Below are positions 12,804-23,860 of a DNA stretch of 64,000 nucleotides, one piece after another (position 1 is the first letter of the stretch; the number at the start of each line of letters is the position of its first letter). A model generated the notes under the pieces. The model was not told the origin of the DNA and ran no database searches. It saw only the letters and a program-made list of their open reading frames with translations. The translations under genes were made by a program, and so were the position numbers. Origin of the DNA: Cercospora beticola. Taxonomy: Eukaryota; Ascomycota; Dothideomycetes; Mycosphaerellales; Mycosphaerellaceae. The stretch lies in the NCBI RefSeq assembly GCF_033473495.1, contig NC_088935.1, positions 1,736,001-1,800,000 of the forward strand, read 5' to 3'.

Positions 12804-13653
12804 AGAAGCAGCCTGAGGAAAAGCGTGGACGGCCAAGAATACACACTGGACAAAGCGGATGCTGTGACAAGGGCAGTGATCCGCGAGCGATTCTGAAACT
12901 AAGACATGCTGAGGTTCGTGATCATGAGCAGATGGATACCGTGGCTGCTGCGCCAACGACGTGGTCCTGGCAGAGCCGACGGCTCACCTCCAGACACGCA
13001 GAAGTGCCGCATGTGCACTCGACGTGGCGCACATACTGCCTCACTGTCGCTTCGATGCAGGACTTGGAGTCCCACGAGAGCAAGACAAGAGTGCATAGCA
13101 TGCTTTATCGAATGTTCTGGTTTCTTTTGCAGTGCGCCTGTCGATCACCATTGTTTCCCCAAAGCACTAACAAGCTTGTCGTTCAGAACACGAGTCTACT
13201 GTTTCAAAGTGGACTACGACATCGCTTGCCATCTTTCAGCAGGCCTGCGAGCTTCACGAGGAGGCCTCATGACGCGGATGTACTTCCGCCTAGCCTGGCG
13301 AAGTTCACAATTTACTACGCGCAAGGTGCGTAGTCGCCCTTGCGCAGTGCGCCACGACTATGCACACAGCAATCACAAGCAACTGTCAAAACATGCGTAC
13401 CGTGAACTAAATCAAGCAGGCTCCCGACACAATGTCCTCTGTACGAGTGGTCGTACACGCTCAATATCTGCAAGCCGGCTTCTATGTGCCACAGGGCATC
13501 ACGGGTATTCGCAGAGCGCATGTTCAAAAAGGGGCCCACTACGTCTCCTTTGCCGGCCTTTCAACTCATCTTGCACTCTGTGCAGAATCACCAAGTACAT
13601 TCGCTTTCTCATCACAGTACACTCACTCACTTTCATCTCACACATTTGTCGCC
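12804..13653. other. Intergenic, LSM2 to BYS1-like gene
   Basis: About 850 bp. A plus-strand open frame (12906-13724) crosses it and overlaps the next gene, but its composition is Arg/Ser/Cys-rich and unlike a protein I recognise. A short hairpin (CTACGC / GCGTAG) lies at about 13315-13333. Confidence 0.55.
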
Positions 13654-14337
13654 ATGCGGTCCTTGTTCGCAGCAAGTCTGCTCGCGACGTTAGCAGCTGC
13701 AAATTCCGTCGTGCAAGTCAATAATTTCTGCTCCTTCTCTCACTGGATCACGATCATGAATGGGACTTTTTTTGTGGAGGGTGAGCAGACGATGGAATTG
13801 AGTCGTCAGGTTGCGTGAGTTTTCTGCTATGATCCCCATTGATCAGCATCGCTTGGAAGTATGGAAGCTGATAGTTTCGTTATCAACTATAGCTATCAGA
13901 CGGGAATCAACGGGAAAGGAAGTAAGTCTACTCTTCCGCTCACCGGCGCCATTCGAGAAAGCAACAGAGACTAAGATAGCGATTCTCAACAGACTCCCTC
14001 GGCATCACGGCATCCAACAACTACTGGACGACCGCTACACCCAAGGTTGTTCTATACTACTCTCTGGACCAAGGACAAATATCATGGTCGATCAACAGTC
14101 TCGATGGGGAGCCGTACGCGAAAGACCACTTCAATGTCAGTCTGCTGCGCTCTTGTACGGTCGAAGCTCGAATTTTGACTGACGGAATAGGTCACCACTG
14201 CTCTCGGGGATGCCGACGAGAACTTTGATATTTGCGGTAGTGCTGTGGGTTACGAGGGGAAGGGCCACAGCTGTGCTGATACGGGCAATGTGACGTTGAA
14301 TTTGAACCTTTGTCTTGGTCCGGAGTGGGGGCGGTGA
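13654..14337 (+). CDS. Secreted BYS1/CetA-like protein, 159 aa
   Basis: Four exons, 13654-13814, 13893-13921, 13993-14135 and 14191-14337; all phases close, giving 159 residues. A signal peptide (MRSLFAASLLATLAAA) is followed by VVQVNNFCSFSHWITI, a typical opening of the BYS1 / thaumatin-like (CetA-type) small secreted family, and later YYSLDQGQISWSINSLDGEP, the family's usual 'tyrosine-type beta strand plus S-N-G-P' region. Cys residues are few (about four), consistent with one or two disulphides. Members are secreted in yeast-phase or nutrient-starved fungi and some are candidate effectors; the biochemical role is unclear. The second exon is only 29 nt. Confidence 0.75.
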
Positions 14338-14510
14338 GGCGAACAAATCTCTAGTGCTGAGCGATCTCTTAATGGGGTATGGGGAGTGAAGTGATATTCG
14401 TCTAGTCTGTGGAGCTGGACTTTACATGACTGAGGAAGCACGATGTGAACTTCGCTAGTGTCGCAAGCTTCTACGTGTTATTATGAAATGATGATTCCAT
14501 TACAAATGCC

Positions 14511-15650
14511 TCATTTGGGGCGACGTGCCAGCTGACGCTCCGAGTCGGCGAAATCGAACATGTCATGGGGAATACTGAGCGTAGAATATGCGCAAGTCTC
14601 TGGTTCTGGCACGCCCAATCCACCAAGGCCAAGACCTTCGGCCTGTGTTTGCCATTCGCCTATTTTGCCGCCATCAAGTTTTGCTGACACGGATACAATT
14701 GAGTTCGCAGTCTGTGTCGAGACAATCCAGATCATGCCGTTGTGCTCCACCGCACTGACGATAGTGTGTGTTTTGACTTGGTCGTTGGCAGGACAGTCCG
14801 GAAAAGCTATCGTATCAGTAGTGATTGAGTTGGGCATGTGAATCCAACCATCCTCATTCGCTTCGAGTGTGAAGTACGACACTGCGCTATCCCAAACGTA
14901 GAAAACATGGATGAAGTGTGTCTTCGGTCCGCTTGTCACTACAATGTGAGGAGCGCAGCACGTTTCAATCCCCGGGATTTCTTGGATCGTCCATTGGCTG
15001 CCGCTGTCTGTGGAAAGCTGATTGAATTGTGAGGTTGGTATGCCTGCCAGGCGTATAGTGGACTGGTCGTCTGTTCCAGGAAATGCTGTATAAATGTAGG
15101 AATCATCGCCTCTTCCACCAACGGAGAAAATTTTCATCCAGCTGGGTCTGGAGTATGACACTTCCACGTCGTTGATTCTGTATCGTTTCCAGGTCACGTC
15201 GCCGTCTTGAGTAGCGTTGAAAAAAACGCAGGGCCACGCTATATCTTCATCATCATCATCACCGTCCAAGGTTGTTGGATGTACGCAGGCTGCAATAACC
15301 CATGCTCTATTGTGTAACAGAAAACCGGTATCAGCGGGCAGGTAGCTGCTTTCGCCGTCAGGAAGCACTGCGTGCTTCGCCGTGATGTTGCCGTGCTTGC
15401 TGATGACGGTATGACAGAGTTCCTGAACGTCATCGTCTACTTTTCTGGTTGCTAAGAGGTGCAAAATCTTGCTCTCCTCGTCGTACGCGACCGTCCCTAT
15501 TGGTCCCGTAAAGGATTGATCGCCTACTGAGGCGCTTGTCATAGTGAAGCTGCCGTCTTCAGGGGACGCTTCAGAGAATGCCCATAGTTCCAAGCCGCCG
15601 TCGACTATCCAGGCCAGCACAGGGGCCATGGGGGATTGAGGATCGGACAT
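14511..15650 (-). CDS. Hypothetical protein, 379 aa, possible beta-propeller
   Basis: Single open frame of 379 codons starting MSDPQSPMAPVLAWIVDGG. I do not recognise the family. The sequence alternates short beta-type segments with W, G and D turns (LAWIVDGGLELWAFSEAS, GDVTWKRYRIND, SQWTIQEIPGIE, EDGWIHMPNSI, GEWQTQAEGLG) and has no signal peptide or membrane helix, which suggests a repeated beta-sheet fold such as a propeller. A vague similarity to fucose-lectin-type propellers is possible but not shown. It lies head to head with the RHS/Tc-like gene, about 1.15 kb away. Codon use looks like its neighbours. Confidence 0.6.
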   Translation of the reverse strand: MSDPQSPMAPVLAWIVDGGLELWAFSEASPEDGSFTMTSASVGDQSFTGPIGTVAYDEESKILHLLATRKVDDDVQELCHTVISKHGNITAKHAVLPDGESSYLPADTGFLLHNRAWVIAACVHPTTLDGDDDDEDIAWPCVFFNATQDGDVTWKRYRINDVEVSYSRPSWMKIFSVGGRGDDSYIYTAFPGTDDQSTIRLAGIPTSQFNQLSTDSGSQWTIQEIPGIETCCAPHIVVTSGPKTHFIHVFYVWDSAVSYFTLEANEDGWIHMPNSITTDTIAFPDCPANDQVKTHTIVSAVEHNGMIWIVSTQTANSIVSVSAKLDGGKIGEWQTQAEGLGLGGLGVPEPETCAYSTLSIPHDMFDFADSERQLARRPK

Positions 15651-16339
15651 GGTGCAAGTGTGACCAATAGAGTGTTTACAGTACGTCGAGGCAGTCCTGG
15701 AGCTTCGCAGCGAGCACGGTGCTGCAGAACATGGCTCCCCATACTCTTAGATAAATAGCAACGCACTGCATGCCTCATCATCACTCGTCTCTGCATTCGA
15801 GCCGCCCGCCAGCTTGATCCGTGGCTTCTACAGCTGTGCGCCACGCCGGGTTTGATGCGCAAGATGCAAGCTAGAGCGGCGTCAGCCTGGGGGGAATACG
15901 TGTACGTGCCTAGGCGCATTCGGACGGCATGTGCCACGCTAGACTCACGGGCGGTCCTCCAGGACGATGCGGGGTGAAGTCGCTACCTGCGTCGTTGCCG
16001 TGCAGAAGAAAAGGCAGGAGACGAGCAGGGCAGATCCGTGGACTTGGCACGCCTCGCCGACGGCCGCTTGTCCCCTTCAGCTCGCCACATGGACACTAGA
16101 ATACACGCCGCACGACACGCTCGTGACATTTTCGAGCTCACCGTCTGCGGCAGCACGCACGCTCACACCAAATGGGATTTCCCCTCATCTCAGACGCTAT
16201 TGTAGCCACATCTCGACGCTATCGCAGCCAAGGCAATAGCTGTCGTTCTTGCAGATTGGCGGTCGGACACAGCACGCTTTGTACCGCTTCAAGAGAGGAG
16301 ATAACGCCCGCAGACGCATGGAAAGCTGGGCATCCTCCC

Positions 16340-16523
16340 TGTGGCTAGCTGAGCTATTTGAATATGGCTAGCTTGGCTACTTGTCTATGGCTAGCTCAGC
16401 CACCTGTCTATGGCTAGCTCAGCTACTTCTCTGTGGCTAGCTCAGCTACTTCTCTGTGGCTAGCTGAGCTCCTTGTCTATGGCTAGCTGAGCCGCTTCTC
16501 TGTGGCTGGCTGAGATGCTTTGC
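16340..16523. repeat. 23-bp minisatellite, about 8 copies
   Basis: Direct repeats of a 23-bp unit, approximately TATGGCTAGCTCAGCTACTT plus CTC, read by eye as eight imperfect copies. Variable positions are mostly TAT/TGT at the start and CTC/CTG in the middle. Each unit contains the palindrome GCTAGC and a near-palindrome AGCTNAGCT, so single strands could fold. An inverted copy is at 16632-16653. Confidence 0.85.
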
Positions 16524-16631
16524 CTTGTTACGGGCACTATCACAGCTGTCGCTGTTGCATTGTGGCGACGATTCTCTGCGCGCATTGCCCAGCTTGGAAG
16601 CTTCGAGGCAACGCCGGCATCCTGGCCTTGT

Positions 16632-16653
16632 TGAAGTACCTCAGCTAGCCACA
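16632..16653 (-). repeat. Inverted copy of the 23-bp minisatellite unit
   Basis: The reverse complement reads TGTGGCTAGCTGAGGTACTT, differing from the repeat unit at about two positions. With the array it forms an inverted repeat around a 108-bp spacer. Confidence 0.7.
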
Positions 16654-16801
16654 TTCACCTAGTTGCGGTGAGAACGGTATGGCGAGCAAGCTACTCGTTA
16701 TTACTGTGCCGGGTCTGAGAAAGCCCCATGATTGATCGATGAAGTAGTGGCCTTTCCTGGACGCATCACGAGCAAATTGTGTTGTTGAACTGCCAGACAT
16801 C

Positions 16802-19800
16802 ATGGCCGACGAGATCTCTATCGACAGGCCGTTCGGGCGACACTGGACTGATAGCAATGGCGTCTCGCGCTATTCCCTCCCCCTCGATGTTCCCAAAGGT
16901 GTTGGTATGGGCAATGAGCCCTCGATATCTCTGGAGTATATCCAGAGTGGCGGCAATGGTGTGCTAGGTCTCGGTTGGGTATTATCGACCTACTCCTCTG
17001 TCAGACGTATCCCGGCAACGGTCGCCAAGGGGGCCGAACGCCCAACGCTCGATGTCGATCGACGCACAGAACAGCTCGCTTTAAATGGCCAGGCGCTGTT
17101 GAATATTGCGGGCGAGTATCACAGCCCAGGGGCAACGTACACCACTCAAATCGGTCAAGACGTCCAAGTCGTGGCAGCGCACGAGACGGAAGGTTTCGTG
17201 GCCACAGATCGAAGCGGTCGACGTCAAATTTATGGCGCAACTCAGCAAGCCCAAAGGACCGCCAAAGTGGCAGCAGCTACTGAAGTCCGCGAATGGTTTT
17301 TGGAGAAAAGCATCGATGTATTTGGCAATTATCAAACCTTTGCTTACAACAAGAATCCCCTTCCACAGCTCGGGTCTCTGGAACAAGGTGTCAACTATCT
17401 GGAGAGCATTCGATTCACATCGAACGACAAGGCGACTTACAGTGGCCGCTGGCGCGCGAATTTTGTTTATCAAACTCGAGAGGATTTCGTCGTCATCACT
17501 AATGGGCATGATCAAAGCACGTCTGGCTGTCTCCTGAAACGTGTAGACTTCGATCTACTCGACGCGGGCGGAACGAAGATCCAGACGATGAAGAGTTACA
17601 TCTTCACATATACTCACTCGGCGTCTTCTGGGGTCTCCCTGTTGACAGCAGTCGCTGAGATAGGCGTTGATGGGAGCAGCCTCACACCAACAACATTTGA
17701 CTACGGAGTGAACTATGCGCTTATGAAGCCAGAGCAGCTATTTGTGCCGGACAAGACTGCAGCGATCTCTTTGCCAAGCGTCGACAAAATCGCTGCCGTT
17801 TTGCCAGTGAATGTCTCGGGGCGCACGCTATGTGATCTAGTCGCTGTGCGTCACGACTCGGCCACGGGTGTGATGTCTCTCAAAACCTGGCTTGCAACTC
17901 CGAGCACGCCTCCTCCCGCAGGGTCTCCCACGATTAACTGGTCAGAAACATCCATGTCGGGCCGATCAAGTATCTCCAAACTCCCCTATGGGCCACGTGG
18001 AGCGCTTTCCGGCGATAACTTCACGATGTTGCGTGCCGATCTGAATGGAGACGGTCGAACAGACATAATTATGCCTTACAGGACAACCGGGGATATGCTC
18101 AGCTTTTCACTATCGCAATCGATTGGCACAGGCTTCAAAGATTTTGTCAACGTTTACACAGGAAAGGCGTGGCAGTCCGATTGTAAGTTCTTGGCCCTCG
18201 ATTGTGATGGAAATGGCCGAGTCGATATTGTACAGATCTACAAGCACAGCAATCGCATCGCCTTCCGGGTATTTTGGGCCCTATACGACCATGTCACGGG
18301 AATTGCAACGCTCGATGCACCTGTAGAAACAGTGACGACCATGGCATGGACCGAGAGCAAAGAGTGGCTCATCTCGGACATTGATCACAACGGCCTTCAG
18401 GGATTGATTCGCGTCTACACTGAAAAGACAAATCGGGGAGCTGAGCTCAGGGCCCGGGCGTTTCGTATATCTCCTGATCCTGCCAAGAGAGGAGTGTTCA
18501 TGCCCACAACAGAGGAGCCTTCCACAATCGGACAATTTACGCACGAGGAGGCGAGGAGCTTGACCGTCCTCACCACCGACATCAATGGAGACGGAGTAAC
18601 AGACTTGCTCATCTGCCAACAGATAAACAGTGTCGATCGCCTCCACGTCGATTTTGTTTTCCGCAGCTTTCTCAATAACGGGCAAGGTGCCTTCACAGAA
18701 CGGGGGAATGCTATTCGACAACAGCGAACATTTCGAAGTGGTGAACAGCCAAGAAACCCTTGCAGATTCTACGCGACTAGCCTTGACGGATCGAGGTTCC
18801 CGTCCATAGTTTGTGCATTTCAGCAGAGCTACTCGCACGACTGGGTCTGTCTCGTTGCGTCTGGCAGTTCTGACGGCCAAGTCAAGGAGCTGTACCCATC
18901 GCCAGGAGCTAGCAGATCCTCGGTGTTGATTGCGCCGGCAGGCACGTTGCATCACTCTCCAGACCAAGAGATAGATCTTGCATCAGTCGATATTGATGGC
19001 ACAGGCAAGGTGAGTATCGTACGTCATGAAAAGCGCAAACACCACTGACCCGTACGTTCATTCAGGCTGGATGGCTGCTGACTACCAATGTCAATGGCAG
19101 CTGGTCGGCCTGTCCGGTCTACAATGCCAGTGGGGTGCCTGACTTGCTCACTTCCACGACGAACCCCCTTGGACTGAAGGTGGACGTCTCGTACATGCCC
19201 ATGTCTGACCAGCGAGCGTACAAATCGGCTAGACAATGGCATGACATCTCCATGCCCACAGACCAAGCCGTACGAGACGTCATTGCATCGCAGAGCCTCG
19301 TGGTAACCCGTACAGTTTCCTCGAACGAACCACTGATCAATAATCTGCCGTGGAGACAAGAAATCGTCCGGTCTTATAGCAATGCGAAAATCAACCTCGA
19401 AGGTCGTGGTTGGCAGGGCTTCGAGAAGACCACCATGCTTGACGTCTCTTCAGGCGTTCTGTTGGAGGAGCAATTCCACCAGGTCTGGCCACTGTCTAAG
19501 ATCAAGTTTCAGACGACAACTATTGCTACAAAGACACCAAAGTTGTCGACCCAGGCAAATGGTGATGCATCTCCAGATGATATCTCCGCTTTGCTGAGTA
19601 GTGGCACAATTATCCAGAGGGAGAGGCTGGACTTTGATGTGAAGTCACTGAACGTGAATGAGTGGGATACCCGAAGGGTTCTTCAGTCGGCCAAAGAGTT
19701 GTTTCAGTACGACAACGGGAAGCCGTGGAAGATATCGTCAGGAATGAATTGGACACATGACGATAACGGAAACATGATCAGTGAGGAATCTTGGGAATCA

Positions 19801-22800
19801 GACGCAACATTGAAGACGAGATCGAACCAGTTGTGGAAATTGTTTTCCTATGCTGATATTGGCACTGCTAAGGGAATGCCGGTGAGGAAGAAGATCACGA
19901 CAAATGTCCAAAACAAAAGCTTTGATGTGTTTGAGGCTGGCGACATTACTCTGACCAAAATCACATATGACAAGGCGGCACCCTTCGTTCGAGAGACGGT
20001 ACACTGGTCTTCTGACCACAACAAGTTCATCGGCGAAACATACGAGCATGACGCTTTTGGCAACAGAATCAAGGCTTCTGACGCTGTCGGCCTTACAACC
20101 AACGTCAAGTATAGTACTGATTATCCCAATTGTGCTGTGCAGACAACGCAAGAGGCTCCCGGACTGAGTCTGACGACGCTATCTGCAAGCAACGCCTACG
20201 ATATGCAGACTTCAGCTGGACGATCTTCGACTGGTGTGCTCCAAGCTCTGACTCACGACGCCTTCGGCCGCAGAGCACAGAGCATGGTCATTACGACCGA
20301 CCCAACAGATTCGACAATCACGTACCCAACGAGAACCAATTATCCGACAGCAGCCAGCGCAGATCTCGCTCAGACATTGTCGCAGGCTCGGTTGGTTTGC
20401 CAGAGCCGCACGGAGTACAAACGAATGAAAACAAGGTCCGGAAAGAATCTGCTGACCAGGTTTGTGACTAAGTACAGTTCAGCAGACGACAAGAGCAGCA
20501 CAACTCTATGCGAAGCCATAGACTGCACCGGCCGCGTTCGTGTCTCTCGCAAACAAAGTGGCTCCTTCGAGCCTGTCTGGATGTATTATACCTTCGAAAG
20601 CGGAGGAAGCAATCTCGTGCGTAGTACGCCCTGGCATCTTCCATCTAATATAGAAGATGGCTTTGACTGGTCTCCTCCGGTTGAGAAGTGCATACTATCG
20701 GCTTATGATGCACTCCGGCGTCCGGTGTTGCAATACCGTCCACGAAGCGCCGCTGCCAAGTCTGCGACGCTCATGCAACATAGCTATGTCGATGGGGGCA
20801 CAAAGTCTACATCGATCACGAAATACTGTGACGAGAAAGGAGTCGAGACGAGCGACAAGGAGATCGCTAAGACTCTAAACACATTCCGGAATGTGGCTGG
20901 TCAGCCGCAGTTGATCGGCACGATAGATGAATCGGGGTTGTCAACTTCCATCGATTATGACGTGGTCGGACGTATCACAGCAATGACAGACTCTTCTGGG
21001 AACGTGGAAGCCCGGGAGTACAATGCGACTGGTCAATTACTCAGCATCAATAACAAATACCAGAACACCATGGGAAGTGCTGCCGGAAAGGCAGTGGTCT
21101 TCACGTATGATGAAAGGGGGCGACTCCTCACGACCAAGAATGTCATGGGTGAGACGAACAGATTAGAATACGACGCCAAGGGCCGCATTCTTCAGAGCAT
21201 TGGAAGCGACTTACGAACTACGACAAGAACCTTTTCGTCTGCTGCGAACGGTACCAGCACGCTTTCACGCGTAACAATATCAAAGCCTTCATCGACCGAT
21301 GTCGAATCGCAGTACGACTTCACCTATGATCAGCGTGCCAGATTGTCGTCGAGTCAGATCTCCATTTCGGGCACCGGCACATACAGCTTCAGCTATCGTT
21401 ACGACTGGCAAGATCGTCTTATCGAAAAGGTTCCGCCGGACGGTAGCAAATTGCAGTCCTCTTACATGGGAGACCTGCTCGCGGAAGCTAGGATTGTCTC
21501 TGCCGACGGCAAGACAGTCAACGTCACATCGTCTTACGCAACCTACAACCCCCAAGGGAGTGTCCAATCTTCCCAGCTCTCGTCGGGAGCATTTTTGTCG
21601 GCAGGCAGCATAACCTTTAACTCGGAGCACGATGAGCTTAACACGCCAATGAAGCGATCGATGCGCGGCAAGGGCGACCTTGCGTCGATGACTTATACAG
21701 TCAATGAGAAAGACCAGATTGCGAGCATCACTGATGTTCTAACCCAGGAAGTGGTGGCGTATACTTATGACAAGCAGCGCCTGGCGGCTTCGCAGCACGC
21801 TGACGCGACTTTCAACTATGCCTACGATGCCTCTGGGAATATCACTAGCCTCGGCGATATGCAGTTAGCTTATGCCCCATCATCAATCACGGGAACAAGA
21901 AACGGAAGCACTGTGTACGAAGCGAAATTCGATGGCGCAGGGCGTCTCACCAGCCGGAAGCTGGGCGATGTTGAGCATGCACTCACATACGCAGGAGGAA
22001 GCAGATTGTCACAAATGAAAGACCTCAAAGCAGGCACAATCACTTCCTTCTTACAAGATCCCGATGGCAATAATATTCTTTGCCAAAAACCTGATGGATC
22101 GAAACAGATAACACTGGGTCAAGAGTATCGAGTCGATATTGCCAAAGATGGTGCGGAGACGACAGGCGTGACACTTCTTGGCCCAGAAGGGCCTGTCGCT
22201 CAATTAAAGACACAGTCAGATGGAAGCAAGCACTTGAAGGCGTATTTGCTCGATCATAAAGGCACTGTGACGCATAGTTACGACTGCGACAAGGCCACTG
22301 TGACGAAACAAAACTTCTCTGATTACGGCAAATCTCTCGTGAGGAGTGAAGAGAATGGACCAGGTTTCGAAGGGAAAGTGCAAGACACTGACAGTGGACT
22401 GATCTGTTTCGGAGGGAGGTGGTACGATCCGGTCATCGGAAGATTCATTACCCCTGATACAGTCACGGATATTTCTGGTTTGGGGAAGAGAGATGGATTG
22501 AATCGCTATGTGTTTGAAAACAATGATCCTGTCAACCATGTAGATCCTACGGGCCACTGGAGCTGGGATGCCATAGGTGGCATAATCCTGGGTGCCGTAC
22601 TGATCGGAGCCGCGATAGCAGTCACAGTCGCCACTGCCGGAGTCGCAAGCCCACTTGGCGCTGCTCTAGCTGCTGGGTAAGTACCTTACTTTTGCGACAA
22701 ACCATGGGAAACAAAAAAAATAGGCTTGACTAATTTTTTCAGGGCCGTGGGCGCACTCATATCAGCAGGAAGCACAGCAATCTTCTACTCCATCGACCAC

Positions 22801-23472
22801 ATGGACGCCTCAAACGAGAACATCGACCACGGCAAATTCTGGAAAGGCTTCTTCTGCGAAGTCGCAGTCTCTGCCGCCGTCGGCTTTATCACAGGAGCCG
22901 CCGGAGAATTCCTATGGGGCGCCAAAGGCGTCTGGAATCTGACCCAAGTTGGAGCGCGTTCCCTCTCTCCGGCAGCGAGCGCCACGCTCACGGATAGCCT
23001 CAATCTAGCCATCAAGACGGGCGGAGAGGCTCTCATGAGCGCCATCTCCAACGAGGTGAACCAGATCGCCGATAATGGTATCGAAAAGTCCTTTTGGGAT
23101 CCGGATAAAGATCTGACAGATGGTTTGGGCCAGGCCGCCGCTCAAGGAGCTCTTTCGGGGGCACTCACGCACCTGGGCGGCGACTTCCTCGGCGGCAAAG
23201 CGGCGGCGAAGAAAGCTGGCAACATCGTTTGGGGAGAGGTCAAAGAGGCCGCCGGGAAGGGAGCGAGGAAAGCAGAGACGACCTTTGAGCGTCTAATGGG
23301 CAAGCTCAAATTCAACCCCGTGGAAGAGGAGTTCGAAATGCACGCGCTAAGGTGGACCATTGTTTCCTCAGAAAATACTGTGCGTGGAATGCCGAGAATG
23401 TTCGCGACGATTATCGAAGATTTTGAGCGGTCTGCGCCTGCACTTGGTGAAATTGGTTTCGTCAAGCTGTGA
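16802..23472 (+). CDS. SpvB/TcB-TcC-like RHS (YD-repeat) protein, Tc toxin-complex homologue
   Basis: Exons 16802-19009, 19066-22676 and 22743-23472 (introns 56 and 66 bp), 2182 residues, in phase throughout. N-terminal SpvB domain (about 1-350; SLPLDVPKGVGMGNEPSISL) and VCBS/FG-GAP calcium-type loops (DLNGDGRTD, DCDGNGRVD, DINGDGVTD) resemble bacterial TcB. TcB middle domains follow, then many YD/RHS repeats (YDVVGRITAMTDSSGNV and similar), and the RHS core (GRWYDPVIGRFITPDT at about 1853, ending at DPTG near 1896). In bacteria the RHS part forms a shell that encloses a C-terminal effector cut off at the core. Here a 286-residue Gly/Ala-rich tail of unknown function follows. TcB- and TcC-like parts are fused in one chain. 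Introns show a eukaryotic gene; origin by lateral transfer is inferred. Confidence 0.88.
19010..19065 (+). other. Intron 1 of the RHS/Tc-like gene
   Basis: 56 bp, donor GTGAGT, acceptor TTCAG, phase 0. The flanking frames 16802-19009 and 19066 onward continue the same domain series only when it is removed. Confidence 0.8.
22677..22742 (+). other. Intron 2 of the RHS/Tc-like gene
   Basis: 66 bp, donor GTAAGT, TTGACTAAT-type branch region, acceptor TTTTTTCAG, phase 2. It falls inside the hydrophobic stretch just after the RHS core and separates most of the variable tail from the core. Confidence 0.8.
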
Positions 23473-23860
23473 GAGTATAGTAGCCTTGCGAGGGTAGAGA
23501 AGATGCAAATGTAGCACTGTTTACTGTACCTCGACTTGGTTCTAATGCTGAGGATTAAATCGGGATCCCGAGAAGCATGATGGCAACACCTGCTGCTGAT
23601 AACGAAGTTGATGAAAGTGGTGTGGGAGGAGTAAAGTATGTAGGCAGCCCAATGCCTGTCCCTGCAGCGGGCGCGGGCAATGGCGGGGCAGGCAGCGCGC
23701 GCAAGCTTCCTTGAAACGAAACATGTGAAGAAAAATTATGCACCGCAGCTGCCAACGCATCACAAACCTGCTTCACCTTAAACATCGACTTCCACTGTCG
23801 CTTCCACCGCAATCGATCAACTTCCAACCGACCGCCCTTCATCGAAATCTTATCACCACC
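23473..23860. other. Intergenic, RHS gene 3' end and SPE3 promoter
   Basis: About 390 bp between two plus-strand genes; a pyrimidine- and A-rich leader precedes the SPE3 start. Nothing else seen. Confidence 0.6.

Larger units (their letters stand above)
15651..16801. other. Divergent intergenic region with minisatellite
   Basis: About 1.15 kb between the 379-aa gene (minus) and the RHS/Tc-like gene (plus). It holds the 23-bp tandem repeat at 16340-16523 and one inverted copy at 16632-16653; otherwise no gene is seen. Confidence 0.65.

Noticed and set aside
13315..13333. Short hairpin as a terminator
   Set aside because: It lies 500 bp from the LSM2 stop and hairpin terminators are not used by RNA polymerase II.
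12906..13724. 272-codon open frame overlapping the BYS1-like gene
   Set aside because: Composition is Arg/Ser/Cys-rich without domains, and it overlaps a multi-exon gene with a signal peptide that is clearly real.
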